DNA of 54,908 bases from Ferruginibacter sp. (lineage in GTDB: Bacteria > Bacteroidota > Bacteroidia > Chitinophagales > Chitinophagaceae), in contig JAURKC010000009.1 in assembly GCA_030831945.1 (NCBI GenBank), forward strand, positions 1 to 54,908. Reading direction: 5' to 3'. Both the position numbers and the translations under genes were made by a program. This document shows, in pieces, positions 16,446 through 24,388 of the stretch. Within the stretch, counting starts at the first letter, position 1; every line of letters begins with the position of its first letter. The notes under the pieces are model-generated. The model saw only the letters and a program-made list of their open reading frames with translations, was not told the origin of the DNA and ran no database searches.

Positions 16446-16697
16446 ATGTTGACAACAACCCTATCAGACTTCAGGAAAGACATTAAAACTTACCTAGATA
16501 AGGTGACTCAAAGTTTTGAAACGCTTATTATCAATCGTGGAAAAGACACGGGGGTGGTGGTTATTTCTTTAGAGGAGTATAACTCACTCAAAACTACTCA
16601 ACATGAATTATCTTCTCGCATCAATCAGCAGCGTTTGGATGAATCCATTGAAGCCTTGAAAGCTGGAAAAAAATTAGTTAAAAAACTGGCCGACTAA
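16446..16697 (+). CDS. yefM: YefM-family antitoxin (Phd/YefM)
   Basis: 83 residues from the ATG at 16446. The fold begins TTTLSDFRKDIKTYLDKV and contains the conserved INRGKDTGVVVISLEEYNSL. An ATG at 16413 would add 11 residues but lies inside the operator, so the later start is preferred. The N-terminal half binds DNA as a dimer, and the helical tail (ESIEALKAGKKLVKKL) should wrap and block YoeB. Its TAA overlaps the toxin ATG by one base (TAATG), which couples their translation. Confidence 0.92.
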   Translation: MLTTTLSDFRKDIKTYLDKVTQSFETLIINRGKDTGVVVISLEEYNSLKTTQHELSSRINQQRLDESIEALKAGKKLVKKLAD

Positions 16698-16954
16698 TGA
16701 GATTTGTTTTCACAGAGCTGGCTTGGGAGGATTATTTATTCTGGCAAAAAAACGAGAAACAAAAATTGAAGCGTATCAATGAATTGTTGAAAGAGATCTC
16801 ACGGAATCCTTATGAAGGCATTAGAAAACCTGAACCATTGAAATTTAATTATGCTGGTTTTTGGTCCAGAAGAATTGATGAAGAACATCGATTGATATAC
16901 AAGGTCGTTGATGATGAAATTCAGATTGTCAAATGCCGATTTCATTATGATTAA
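16697..16954 (+). CDS. yoeB: YoeB-family mRNA interferase toxin
   Basis: 85 residues, matching E. coli YoeB (84). The catalytic residues known from that protein are present at the same numbers: E46 (KPEPL), R65 (EEHRLIY) and H83 with Y84 at the C-terminus (CRFHYD). The toxin is therefore probably active. YoeB cleaves mRNA at the ribosomal A site when free of antitoxin. The start overlaps the yefM stop by one base. Confidence 0.95.
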   Translation: MRFVFTELAWEDYLFWQKNEKQKLKRINELLKEISRNPYEGIRKPEPLKFNYAGFWSRRIDEEHRLIYKVVDDEIQIVKCRFHYD

Positions 16955-16983
16955 ATAAATACAGTAGCCTCTTTATTAAATGT

Positions 16984-17030
16984 AAGGGCCAAAGGAAAAT
17001 TTGGTCTGCTGACCCTTTCTTTAGGCCCTT
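16984..17030. other. Hairpin downstream of yoeB
   Basis: AAGGGCC (16984-16990) pairs with GGCCCTT (17024-17030), and an inner hairpin GGTC-TGCT-GACC lies in the loop. There is no T run on either side, so it may be a mRNA 3' structure rather than a classic terminator. Confidence 0.35.
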
Positions 17031-17184
17031 CGAAATAGTTATAAGTTAGTCAAATTGCTGCCTTGGAACTTAAATTGAACTTTTTGCTAAGAAGCGGATT
17101 GATTTCTTTTGAATACTAATTTTAATTATCTTCATATAAATATTTATTGTAGTCCATATAATTTTAACCTAAAAACAATCTATT

Positions 17185-17670
17185 TTGAAAAAGATTATCC
17201 TATCCCTTTGTTTGATATCGGCACTTGTATCATGCAAATCAGTCAATGACAAAAATGCCGAATTGGGTAAAAAAAATATTGAGTTCTATTCTCGTATTTG
17301 GGAAGTAGCCGTCAACGAAGGTCGCGTCAATATTTTAGATTCAGCCTACGTGGATGATGCTGTATTGCATGCCGTTCCTGAAGTGAAAGGAAAAGCGAAT
17401 GCAAAAGCATATTATGAAAATTATGTAACTGGATTTTCAGAAAGAAAATTCATTATAAAACAAATAGTTGCTGATGGAGATAATTTGGTAAAGTATTGGC
17501 AATTTAAAGGAAAACATACCGGAACATTTTTTGGCATTCCAGCAACAGGTAAAGATGTGGATGTAATTGGTTGCACGATTGTTAAAATGAAAGATGGTAA
17601 AATTGCAGAAGAACAAGATTTCATGGATAATCTTGAGTTTATGCAACAGCTTGGATTGATACCTAGATAA
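17185..17670 (+). CDS. SnoaL-like (NTF2-fold) lipoprotein
   Basis: 161 residues from a TTG start; no ATG could supply the lipoprotein signal KKIILSLCLISALVSC, with lipidation at C17. The mature part follows the SnoaL/ester-cyclase pattern: helices with YSRIWEVAVNEGRVNILDS, then YVDDAVLHA, GKANAKAYYENYVTGF and FKGKHTGTFFGIPATGKDV, ending in GKIAEEQDFMDN. The fold suggests a small-molecule-binding or isomerising periplasmic protein, with no defined substrate. It is followed by a strong terminator. Confidence 0.87.
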   Translation: MKKIILSLCLISALVSCKSVNDKNAELGKKNIEFYSRIWEVAVNEGRVNILDSAYVDDAVLHAVPEVKGKANAKAYYENYVTGFSERKFIIKQIVADGDNLVKYWQFKGKHTGTFFGIPATGKDVDVIGCTIVKMKDGKIAEEQDFMDNLEFMQQLGLIPR

Positions 17671-17720
17671 TTATTTAATTCTTAACAGCTTCCTTTTTTC
17701 AACATTGGATGAAAAAAGAA

Positions 17721-17757
17721 AAAAATACCACTTGCAATTTTTGCAAGTGGTATTTTT
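17721..17757. terminator. Bidirectional terminator, 17-bp perfect stem
   Basis: AAAAATACCACTTGCAA pairs without mismatch with TTGCAAGTGGTATTTTT across a 3-nt loop. It lies between the SnoaL-like gene and the convergent isomerase gene. Confidence 0.9.
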
Positions 17758-17815
17758 ATATTCAGGATAGATATTTTTTGAGTGAAAAGAGAGTTTAATT
17801 CAATTCTCTACTCGA

Positions 17816-17840
17816 GCAGGACACCGTCCTTAGTCTACAG
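17816..17840. repeat. Short hairpin motif also found beside the GxxExxY cassette
   Basis: GCAGGAC-ACC-GTCCT followed by TAGTCTACAG resembles 1236-1260 (GCAGGAC-TCTG-GTCCT then GTGTCTGCA). Both have AGGAC/GTCCT stems and a GTCTRCA tail two bases further on. It could be a solitary remnant of a cassette end. Confidence 0.35.
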
Positions 17841-17894
17841 TATTTTTTATCCGATTTTTCATTCATACAGTATGTTTCAACCGTAGTTTAATTA

Positions 17895-18737
17895 CTATAA
17901 ACTTTTTAAGTAGGCAATACTTAAAGGAATATTTTCCATTTCGTGGTTGCTTTCATCTTCAATGAAGCAATGTACCACTCCGTATTTTTTGGCCAACGTA
18001 ATAATTACTTTCCAATTTGCTTGTCCCATTCCAACAGGCACATCATTCTCAGCAGGCGTTCCCCCGGATAGATTTCCTTGTACTCCCTTCTTCAAATCTT
18101 TTAAATGCATCAACTTAAAACGACCTGGATATTTATTTAACAAGGTCACCGGCATTTCAGCACCTCCACCATGTGTTACCCATAAAACATCCATCTCAAA
18201 AGAAACATATTTAGGGTCGGTCGATTGAATAATATAATCTAAAAGTGTTCCATCTTTATAGGGATAAAATTCAAAACCATGTTCATGATAGCACAGGGTC
18301 AATCCGTTTTCACTCAATATTTTACCAGCGGCATTAAAAACTTGCACTGCATTTTTTGCATCCTCAAATGTAAAAGAATTTCTTGCATGAGGGATCCATG
18401 CGCACATTACAAACTTGACACCTAATATTTTAGCTCTGGTTACTACCGCCATAGGGTCTTTTACCAATTCATCAAACTCGGCACCTGTAGATGCAAAGTG
18501 TAAGCCTTTGGCATCACATAATTTTTTATAGTCGGGAGCTGTAATTCCTATTGGTATATTACCTTCTATTTCGGTAAAGCCTAGACTTTTAATTTCATCC
18601 AACGTTTTTTCAATTCCATTTGGAAAATGGTTTCTAAAAGTATAGGTCTGAACCGCTATTGGATAAGTAAATAATTTTTGAGCAGTAGTCACCGATGCCA
18701 AAAGAGTAGCAAATGCTAATAAGAATAGAGGTTTCAT
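17895..18737 (-). CDS. Secreted sugar phosphate isomerase/epimerase
   Basis: 280 residues. A Sec signal peptide (MKPLFLLAFATLLASVTTAQ) replaces the Tat signal of its relative at 11298. The xylose-isomerase-like TIM barrel shows likely metal ligands in YHEHGFEF (about 148), FEMDVLWVTHGG (about 175), LMHLKDLKKG (about 208) and FIEDESN (about 260). Such exported isomerases commonly act on keto-sugars or glycosides in Bacteroidota; the substrate is unknown. It is the last of three minus-strand genes after a TonB receptor and a small secreted protein, but a hairpin separates each pair. Confidence 0.88.
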   Translation of the reverse strand: MKPLFLLAFATLLASVTTAQKLFTYPIAVQTYTFRNHFPNGIEKTLDEIKSLGFTEIEGNIPIGITAPDYKKLCDAKGLHFASTGAEFDELVKDPMAVVTRAKILGVKFVMCAWIPHARNSFTFEDAKNAVQVFNAAGKILSENGLTLCYHEHGFEFYPYKDGTLLDYIIQSTDPKYVSFEMDVLWVTHGGGAEMPVTLLNKYPGRFKLMHLKDLKKGVQGNLSGGTPAENDVPVGMGQANWKVIITLAKKYGVVHCFIEDESNHEMENIPLSIAYLKSL

Positions 18738-18906
18738 TGTTTAAATCGGGTTTAGATGAGTGTTATAATTGCAGGCTCTATTAAATTCAGGTTTAGTCTA
18801 GAGTATTATAATTTTTGGTACTTTTTAATTCGAGTTTAGTTATTTAGTTGAGCCTTTTCAATTTTATTCAGCTATTGAAGATTTAAACTCCTAGGTTATT
18901 AAACTC

Positions 18907-18959
18907 AAAAGATCATTTCGGTGGTTATGCTAAATGAATAAACACCGGAATGATCTTTT
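18907..18959 (-). terminator. Terminator of the small secreted-protein gene
   Basis: AAAAGATCATTTCGGTG pairs with CACCGGAATGATCTTTT (one G-U) around a 19-nt loop. On the minus strand it ends in a T-rich run. Confidence 0.75.
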
Positions 18960-18986
18960 TACTTTGACTAAAGGTAATAAACGCTA

Positions 18987-19364
18987 TTACTTATTTTCCT
19001 TTATACGAATTCCTTTTGTATCAAACATGTTATTCAAAATACCTTTCAAATTATCATCATCAGCAGGCTCTAATTGCACAGTTAAATCATAACCCATTGC
19101 ATTGTAAGAAACAGTGATTGATTTAGCAACCTCTTCTATGCTACTAATTTTTGTAATTTCAACTCCTGTACTGTCTTGAACAATACCAGAATATTTTCCT
19201 TCCTTTTTTTCAATTACAAATCCCATTTTCACATCTCCATAAGGTGTTCCAAATACGGTTATTTTCCATTTTCCAGCATAAAATGCTTCATTAGTTTGCG
19301 CATTTAAATTAGCAGCAAATAAAAAACTTAATAAAATTGTTAGGAGTAGACTTGGCTTTTTCAT
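18987..19364 (-). CDS. Small secreted beta-rich protein of unknown function
   Basis: 125 residues from the ATG at 19364. An upstream ATG at 19391 would place nine residues before the signal peptide (MKKPSLLLTILLSFLFAANL) and is less likely. The mature part reads AGKWKITVFGTPYGDVKMGF, EGKYSGIVQDSTG, SITVSYNAMGYDLTVQL and LKGILNNMF. This is alternating strand sequence reminiscent of lipocalin-like or TonB-locus accessory proteins. No family is assigned. It lies 154 bp downstream of a TonB receptor. Confidence 0.75.
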   Translation of the reverse strand: MKKPSLLLTILLSFLFAANLNAQTNEAFYAGKWKITVFGTPYGDVKMGFVIEKKEGKYSGIVQDSTGVEITKISSIEEVAKSITVSYNAMGYDLTVQLEPADDDNLKGILNNMFDTKGIRIKENK

Positions 19365-19458
19365 AATATTTTTTTTGTAAATATAAAACATTTTATCAAT
19401 CTAGCTTATGCAAAATCGAAATTTACAATTTGTTGATTTTAAAGACTCAGTTGAAAAA

Positions 19459-19494
19459 TTTAACCCCCGTCAATTTTATTTGATGGGGGTTAAA
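19459..19494 (-). terminator. Terminator after the TonB receptor gene
   Basis: TTTAACCCCCGTCA pairs with TGATGGGGGTTAAA (one G-U) with an 8-nt loop. On the minus strand it runs into AATTTTTC. Confidence 0.75.
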
Positions 19495-19544
19495 ACATTG
19501 AAAAACAGCTCAAATTTTATAAAAATAGCTTCCTAAAAGGCAGT

Positions 19545-22379
19545 TTAAAAATTAAATGAAAGCTTAGAGAATAATCGTCTGCCATTAAATCCCATTTGAA
19601 CAGAATCCCATGGACCACCTGATTCATTGTTTCCAGCCCATCCCTTTGCTAATTGATTTACACCAAGATTAGGATGAATATTAAAAAGATTATCTGCCCC
19701 TACAAATAAGCTTATTTTTTTACTTATTTTATAAGACACAAAAACATCGGTTACTATCTTTCCATTATAATTAAATATTTCTGGAACTAAAATGCTAGGA
19801 TCGGCATCCGTAGGTACGTGAGGATTAATACCTGTATAGTTTGGATTTTCTGCTGTTGCATCACCAAAACCTAACAGTTTAATTTTTCCAAAATAAGTTA
19901 GGTTTGTGCCGAATCCAATTTTGTTTACATCATATCCAAGACTCAAATTGAATTTTGTTTTTGGAGCAGAAGCTAATAGGAATGCCTCCTCCCGGTCACT
20001 AAAAAATGTTTTTCTATTTAAGGTATTGCTATTGAGTGCATCAGGAACATGGATGGCATCAATGGTCATATGTTGAAAATTTCCTGCAAACAAAGCTCTG
20101 ACACCACGGTTCCCCCATTTTTTTGAATAGTCTACTACAAGGTCTAGTCCATAGTTGGTGGTGTTGACAGCATTGTCAAAAAACTGAGCAGTAGCTACAG
20201 GAATAGCTTTAAGTTGTGAAGTGAAAGAAGCGGGTAAGGTTGGATCTTCTGCGCTGAATAATCCTGACAAAACTACCCTGTCTTTTACTTTAACCATATA
20301 TCCATCTGCTGTAAAAGTTAATCCTTTTACTGGCTTCCAGTTAAATCCAATACTAGAGTTGACAGAAGTTTCTTGTTTTAAGTTAGGAATACCTGCAGCT
20401 TTTGTAATAGCATCTCCATTGCGAGCAATGCGCGATTGCACCAATTCGCCTGCACTAAAAGAGGTAAGCGTATTGCTAAAATTAATTTGTTGAAGTGAGG
20501 GAGCCCTAAATCCTGTACTTACGGATCCCCTCAAATTAAAATTAGACGTAATCTTGTATCGAGAAGCTAATTTAAAAGTAGCGATTGAACCGAAATCAGC
20601 ATAATTTTCAAATCGAATAGCTCCATCCAATAACCAAGCTTTGGTCGCATTCAATTCTACATCGGCATATAGACTTGCGTTGGATCGATCAGCTGCAATT
20701 ACATCGGTTGGACTGAAACCAGGAAATCCTTGCGAGCCCGAAGCGGGAGTTCTTTGCTCACCTACACTTGGATAGTTTAAAACAGTAGGATGGTAGTTTG
20801 AAAAAGAAGCATCCTCACCTTTGTAAATAGCATATCTTTCGTACCTGTATTCAGCACCTAAAGCTAAATTAAGTCCAGCTCCAATAGATTGGTAAGATTT
20901 ATTAAAATCGAGGTTAAGCGTATTTTGTAGAAAGTTAAAGCCGCCATCATCAAAATGAGTTTTACTTGCATTATTGATGATCGATGAATTGAAAGTTTTA
21001 TGCCCATAATAATGAAAATCGTTTCGGCCCAAGGTGTTACTTAAATCCCAGTTCCAGCCATTACCAGCTGCTCCTTTTAATCCTGTAGCAATTGATGCGT
21101 CTGCAATATTGGTTTGTATATGGGGATTATAATAGATTTCACCATCGGTTGTTGTATGCATGATAGCTGCATTATATAAAAGGTTGCCACTAGCGTCTAC
21201 TGGAAAGCGCTCAGGTTTTGCACTCCAATTTCTTGTATACGCATAGGCATCGGAAGCTTTGTAATTATATCCACCGAAAGAATAAAAAGTGGTATTTCCT
21301 TTACTGCTGGTGGGTATTTCCATATTGTACATAGCTCCATAAGTATTTACCGAGCCATCTCCAAAAGCTCTTCGACCTCCATTGATATAGGGCAAAGCAT
21401 TTTCATCGGTCTCCCAATTTTTATTACTTACTTGTCTGAAAGTTTTAGCTTGGGTTAATAGGTTCATTGAAAAATTAATAAAGCCTCCATTTTTTCCAAT
21501 GGCCAAACCATTATTTGCAGCGATAGAATAAGTACCGCCATCAATTGGCTTACTGTAGTAATATTCATTGGAAGCTCTATGAGAATAGGAGTTAAATTTA
21601 TTATCATAATATCCGCTCCATCCTGTATTGATTGTCCAATGGTTAATATCTTTTTTAAGTTGGATATTGATTACGCCAGCCATTGCATCAGATCCATACT
21701 GCGCAGATGCACCATCTCGTAAAATTTCAATCCTATCCACTGCAGCTGCAGGAAAAGAGTTCAAATCAGCTCCAGAATTACCTCTACCTCTTGTACCAAA
21801 CAACGCAACAAAAGCAGTTTGATGACGACGTTTACCGTTGATTAAAACCAGTGTTTGGTCAGGACCTAAACCTCTTAGGGTTCCTAAGTCCACATGATCT
21901 GCTCCATCTGAACCACTTTGCTTATTATAGTTGAAGGAGGGAGCGGTCATATTTAAAATAGAAGTGATATCCATTTTTGCAGTAGGTAATCCCACTTGAT
22001 TTATTTTTATTACATCGACCGGCACTGCTGATTCGGTTTTGATTCTTGCTACTCCACGACTTCCAAGAATAACTACATCACCTAAATCTATGGCACTAAT
22101 TTCCATTCCGATATTGATGGTAGATTGCCCATTAATAGTAACTGATTGATCTTTATATCCAACACTCGTTATCTCAATTACATCTTTTGCTGTTGCAGTA
22201 ATTTGAACAACTCCTTCACTATTAGCAGTGGCTGCAGTTTTAGCCGATTTTATTTTAATGGTAGCATTTTTAAGTGGCTCACCCGTTTTAGCATCAGATA
22301 CTTTAACAGTTACTTTTTGCTGAGCAAATGCGAAACTGACAAAAACTAAAAGGAAAAGTAGGAGGAATATTTTTTTCAT
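19545..22379 (-). CDS. TonB-dependent outer membrane receptor with CarboxypepD-like domain
   Basis: 944 residues. Order: signal peptide (about 1-20), carboxypeptidase-regulatory-like beta-sandwich (VTVKVSDAKTGEPLKNATI, about 22-98), plug domain (about 110-245, with TLRGLGPDQTLVLINGKRRH and AVDRIEILRDGASAQYGSDA), then a 22-strand beta-barrel to the C-terminal aromatic FNF. It imports a large or scarce ligand through the outer membrane using TonB energy. No SusD-type lipoprotein is adjacent, so it is not a canonical SusCD glycan importer. A small secreted protein and a secreted sugar isomerase lie downstream on the same strand. No -33/-7 promoter could be pinned down. Confidence 0.95.
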   Translation of the reverse strand: MKKIFLLLFLLVFVSFAFAQQKVTVKVSDAKTGEPLKNATIKIKSAKTAATANSEGVVQITATAKDVIEITSVGYKDQSVTINGQSTINIGMEISAIDLGDVVILGSRGVARIKTESAVPVDVIKINQVGLPTAKMDITSILNMTAPSFNYNKQSGSDGADHVDLGTLRGLGPDQTLVLINGKRRHQTAFVALFGTRGRGNSGADLNSFPAAAVDRIEILRDGASAQYGSDAMAGVINIQLKKDINHWTINTGWSGYYDNKFNSYSHRASNEYYYSKPIDGGTYSIAANNGLAIGKNGGFINFSMNLLTQAKTFRQVSNKNWETDENALPYINGGRRAFGDGSVNTYGAMYNMEIPTSSKGNTTFYSFGGYNYKASDAYAYTRNWSAKPERFPVDASGNLLYNAAIMHTTTDGEIYYNPHIQTNIADASIATGLKGAAGNGWNWDLSNTLGRNDFHYYGHKTFNSSIINNASKTHFDDGGFNFLQNTLNLDFNKSYQSIGAGLNLALGAEYRYERYAIYKGEDASFSNYHPTVLNYPSVGEQRTPASGSQGFPGFSPTDVIAADRSNASLYADVELNATKAWLLDGAIRFENYADFGSIATFKLASRYKITSNFNLRGSVSTGFRAPSLQQINFSNTLTSFSAGELVQSRIARNGDAITKAAGIPNLKQETSVNSSIGFNWKPVKGLTFTADGYMVKVKDRVVLSGLFSAEDPTLPASFTSQLKAIPVATAQFFDNAVNTTNYGLDLVVDYSKKWGNRGVRALFAGNFQHMTIDAIHVPDALNSNTLNRKTFFSDREEAFLLASAPKTKFNLSLGYDVNKIGFGTNLTYFGKIKLLGFGDATAENPNYTGINPHVPTDADPSILVPEIFNYNGKIVTDVFVSYKISKKISLFVGADNLFNIHPNLGVNQLAKGWAGNNESGGPWDSVQMGFNGRRLFSKLSFNF

Positions 22380-22856
22380 AGTTTATTACTTTGTTTTTGT
22401 AGGTTATAAAAATATTTTATGGTTGACATAAATATCCTGCATGAAAAAGTGTAAACTTTAGGACCAAAGGATTTCCAAAATTATTACACTTTTTTTATAA
22501 TAAAATTTATAATTAATTATTCTATGCTATGTTTTAAGGGAAAGGTATTAATTACTTTACAAAGTACTGCTGCCATTCATTATCATGCCCTTCGGTTGAA
22601 TTAAAAACAAAGGGAAAGCGGTCTTTTGGGTAAGAAAGCGAATGAATTGAACTTATTGAGTATTCTATTATAACCAAAGAGAGCAAAAAGTAATAATGAT
22701 TTTATATCTTTACTAAGACGATTGTACTTGTAATTTTAGGTGTTTACAATTGAATAACCCTTCGGTTATTAGTAGTTTACTTATTGCCGAAGGAATTGAA
22801 TAGCCTAAACATAAATTATTTTTAAAAAATATAACTAAAATCAAAAAGGTGATTTT
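22380..22856. other. 477-bp divergent intergenic region
   Basis: It separates the divergent TonB receptor and hydroxylase genes. It holds a minus-strand coding remnant (22552-22701), a small stem AATAACC-CTTC-GGTTATT (22753-22770) with no T run, and a TATCTTTA box near 22703 that may be a -7 element for the plus-strand hydroxylase. Confidence 0.5.
22552..22701 (-). pseudogene. C-terminal remnant of a lost gene
   Basis: On the minus strand 49 codons are open before TAA (22554-22552). The last 30 or so read as real protein (SYPKDRFPFVFNST, EGHDNEWQQYFVK). There is no start codon, and an upstream in-frame TAA (22704-22702) cuts the frame. I do not recognise the parent family. The composition is unlike random AT-rich intergenic DNA, which supports a decayed gene end. 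Confidence 0.45.
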
Positions 22857-23633
22857 ATGCTACTGTCATTAATTATCAGTTTCCAAATGGATAAATACTT
22901 TCATATTGTTTCATTAATTACGAGTAGATATATTCTAGTTGCGGGGGCGGCCTTTTTATTTTTTTATGTAGTATTTAAAAACAAGGTAGTCAATAAAAAA
23001 ATCCAAAATTCACTACCTAAAAACAAAGATTATATACGAGAATTTGCTTACTCCATTTTAACCATTCTAATTTTTGGAATCATTATTATTAATATAATGG
23101 GCAATCCAAGCATAAAGCCGTACACGAAAGTGTATGATGCTATTGAAGACCATGGATGGCTATACTATTTTGCGGCCTTCCCAATTATGCTTATTATACA
23201 TGACACTTACTTTTATTGGACTCACCGTATGATGCATCATAAAAGTATATTTAAAATTTTTCATTTAGTTCATCACCAATCCACCAACCCATCTCCTTGG
23301 GCAGCCTATGCTTTTCATCCCTTAGAAGCAATTGTTGAAAATGGAATATTTATACTTTTCGCCTTTTCGTTTCCACTACACAAAACCCATATTCCAATAT
23401 TTTTTTTATTTTCAATAATGTATAATGTGTATGGACATTTAGGCTGGGAATTATACCCCAAAGGGTTTAGTCAATCCATTATAGGAAAATGGGTCAATAC
23501 CTCTGTTTGTCATAATCAGCATCATAAATATTTCAAAGGCAATTACGGGTTATACTTACTTTTTTGGGATAGGGCAATGGGCACTTTAAGAGATGATTAT
23601 GATCTTGTATTCGAAGAAGTTAAAAGTAGATAA
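22857..23633 (+). CDS. Sterol desaturase / fatty acid hydroxylase family protein
   Basis: 258 residues with about four to five membrane helices and the three histidine clusters of the di-iron family: HDTYFYWTHRMMHH (about 120-133), HLVHHQST (about 140-147) and CHNQHHKYF (about 218-226). These enzymes insert oxygen into lipid acyl chains or sterols at the inner membrane. The start at 22857 is backed by AAGGTG seven bases upstream; a second ATG (residue 11) is possible. It belongs to a different branch from the hydroxylase at 31826. The exact lipid product is unknown. Confidence 0.92.
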   Translation: MLLSLIISFQMDKYFHIVSLITSRYILVAGAAFLFFYVVFKNKVVNKKIQNSLPKNKDYIREFAYSILTILIFGIIIINIMGNPSIKPYTKVYDAIEDHGWLYYFAAFPIMLIIHDTYFYWTHRMMHHKSIFKIFHLVHHQSTNPSPWAAYAFHPLEAIVENGIFILFAFSFPLHKTHIPIFFLFSIMYNVYGHLGWELYPKGFSQSIIGKWVNTSVCHNQHHKYFKGNYGLYLLFWDRAMGTLRDDYDLVFEEVKSR

Positions 23634-23814
23634 CCCAACTTTTCATAAATCAACGGTTTAAATCCACTAACGATAATTAAATTTACAAATACTTCAATTC
23701 TTTAAGGGTGGGTAGTAAATCTTCTAATAGAAAATAGTTACTTGGTTAAATTTTTTTTATTTTGTAACTTAGTAAAGTAATAACCTACGATTCATTATTC
23801 AACTTATACAAATT

Positions 23815-24324
23815 ATGAAAAATTTATTTGTATTGAAAGTGTTGATAGCAATGCTATTTGCTGTTACTTTTTCTTCCTGCAGACAGTCAAAGGATCTAGC
23901 AGTGAGCCAGTCAAATGCTACTGGAACTCGTATTCTTACAGAAAAGCCAGAAAAGGATAAATTAAATTTTAATTCTTATTGGGAAGGGACATCATCCGCT
24001 AACGGAGGAAGAACTTCTTTAAATATTGGCCAATCCCTTCAAAATAAAATTGCTGGTGTATCCGTTATATCTTCAGGAGGGGGTGTTCCTGGACAAAATC
24101 CGATGATTCGTATTCGTGGTATTAACTCCATCAATTCTGGCAACGATCCATTATTTGTATTAGATGGAATTATGGGAATAGCCAATCCTTTGTCTACCCT
24201 TAATCCTAATGATATTAAATCTATAGAGGTTTTAAAGGATGCTAGTTCTTTGGCTTTTTATGGTGCGCGTGGTGCTAATGGTGTAGTCCTCATAACTACT
24301 AAACGGGGTGGAACTGGATTGTAA
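23815..24324 (+). CDS. Free-standing TonB-receptor plug domain lipoprotein
   Basis: 169 residues. The signal ends in a lipobox (TFSSC, lipidation at C22), followed by a polar linker and then a SusC-type plug domain at about 65-165. Its hallmarks are NPMIRIRGINSINSGNDP, LFVLDGIMGI, IEVLKDASSLAFYGARGANG and VVLITTKRG. The frame stops directly after the plug, and no barrel-coding sequence follows, because the opposite-strand gene begins 64 bp later. The precise lipobox and clean end argue for a functional plug-only lipoprotein rather than a truncated receptor. It may decorate or block a receptor or scavenge ligand (inference). It is transcribed alone. Confidence 0.85.
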   Translation: MKNLFVLKVLIAMLFAVTFSSCRQSKDLAVSQSNATGTRILTEKPEKDKLNFNSYWEGTSSANGGRTSLNIGQSLQNKIAGVSVISSGGGVPGQNPMIRIRGINSINSGNDPLFVLDGIMGIANPLSTLNPNDIKSIEVLKDASSLAFYGARGANGVVLITTKRGGTGL

Positions 24325-24388
24325 TCAATCGTTCAAATACTATAATAGGATATTTTAATAAAACAGCCTCCGTTGCAGTACAACCAAA

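Noticed and set aside
19545..22379. SusC of a SusCD pair
   Set aside because: The plug and barrel are of the general TonB-receptor type, and no SusD-like lipoprotein gene lies on either side.
22753..22770. Terminator hairpin AATAACC-CTTC-GGTTATT
   Set aside because: There is no T run on either side and it lies upstream of both divergent genes, so a terminator role is not supported.
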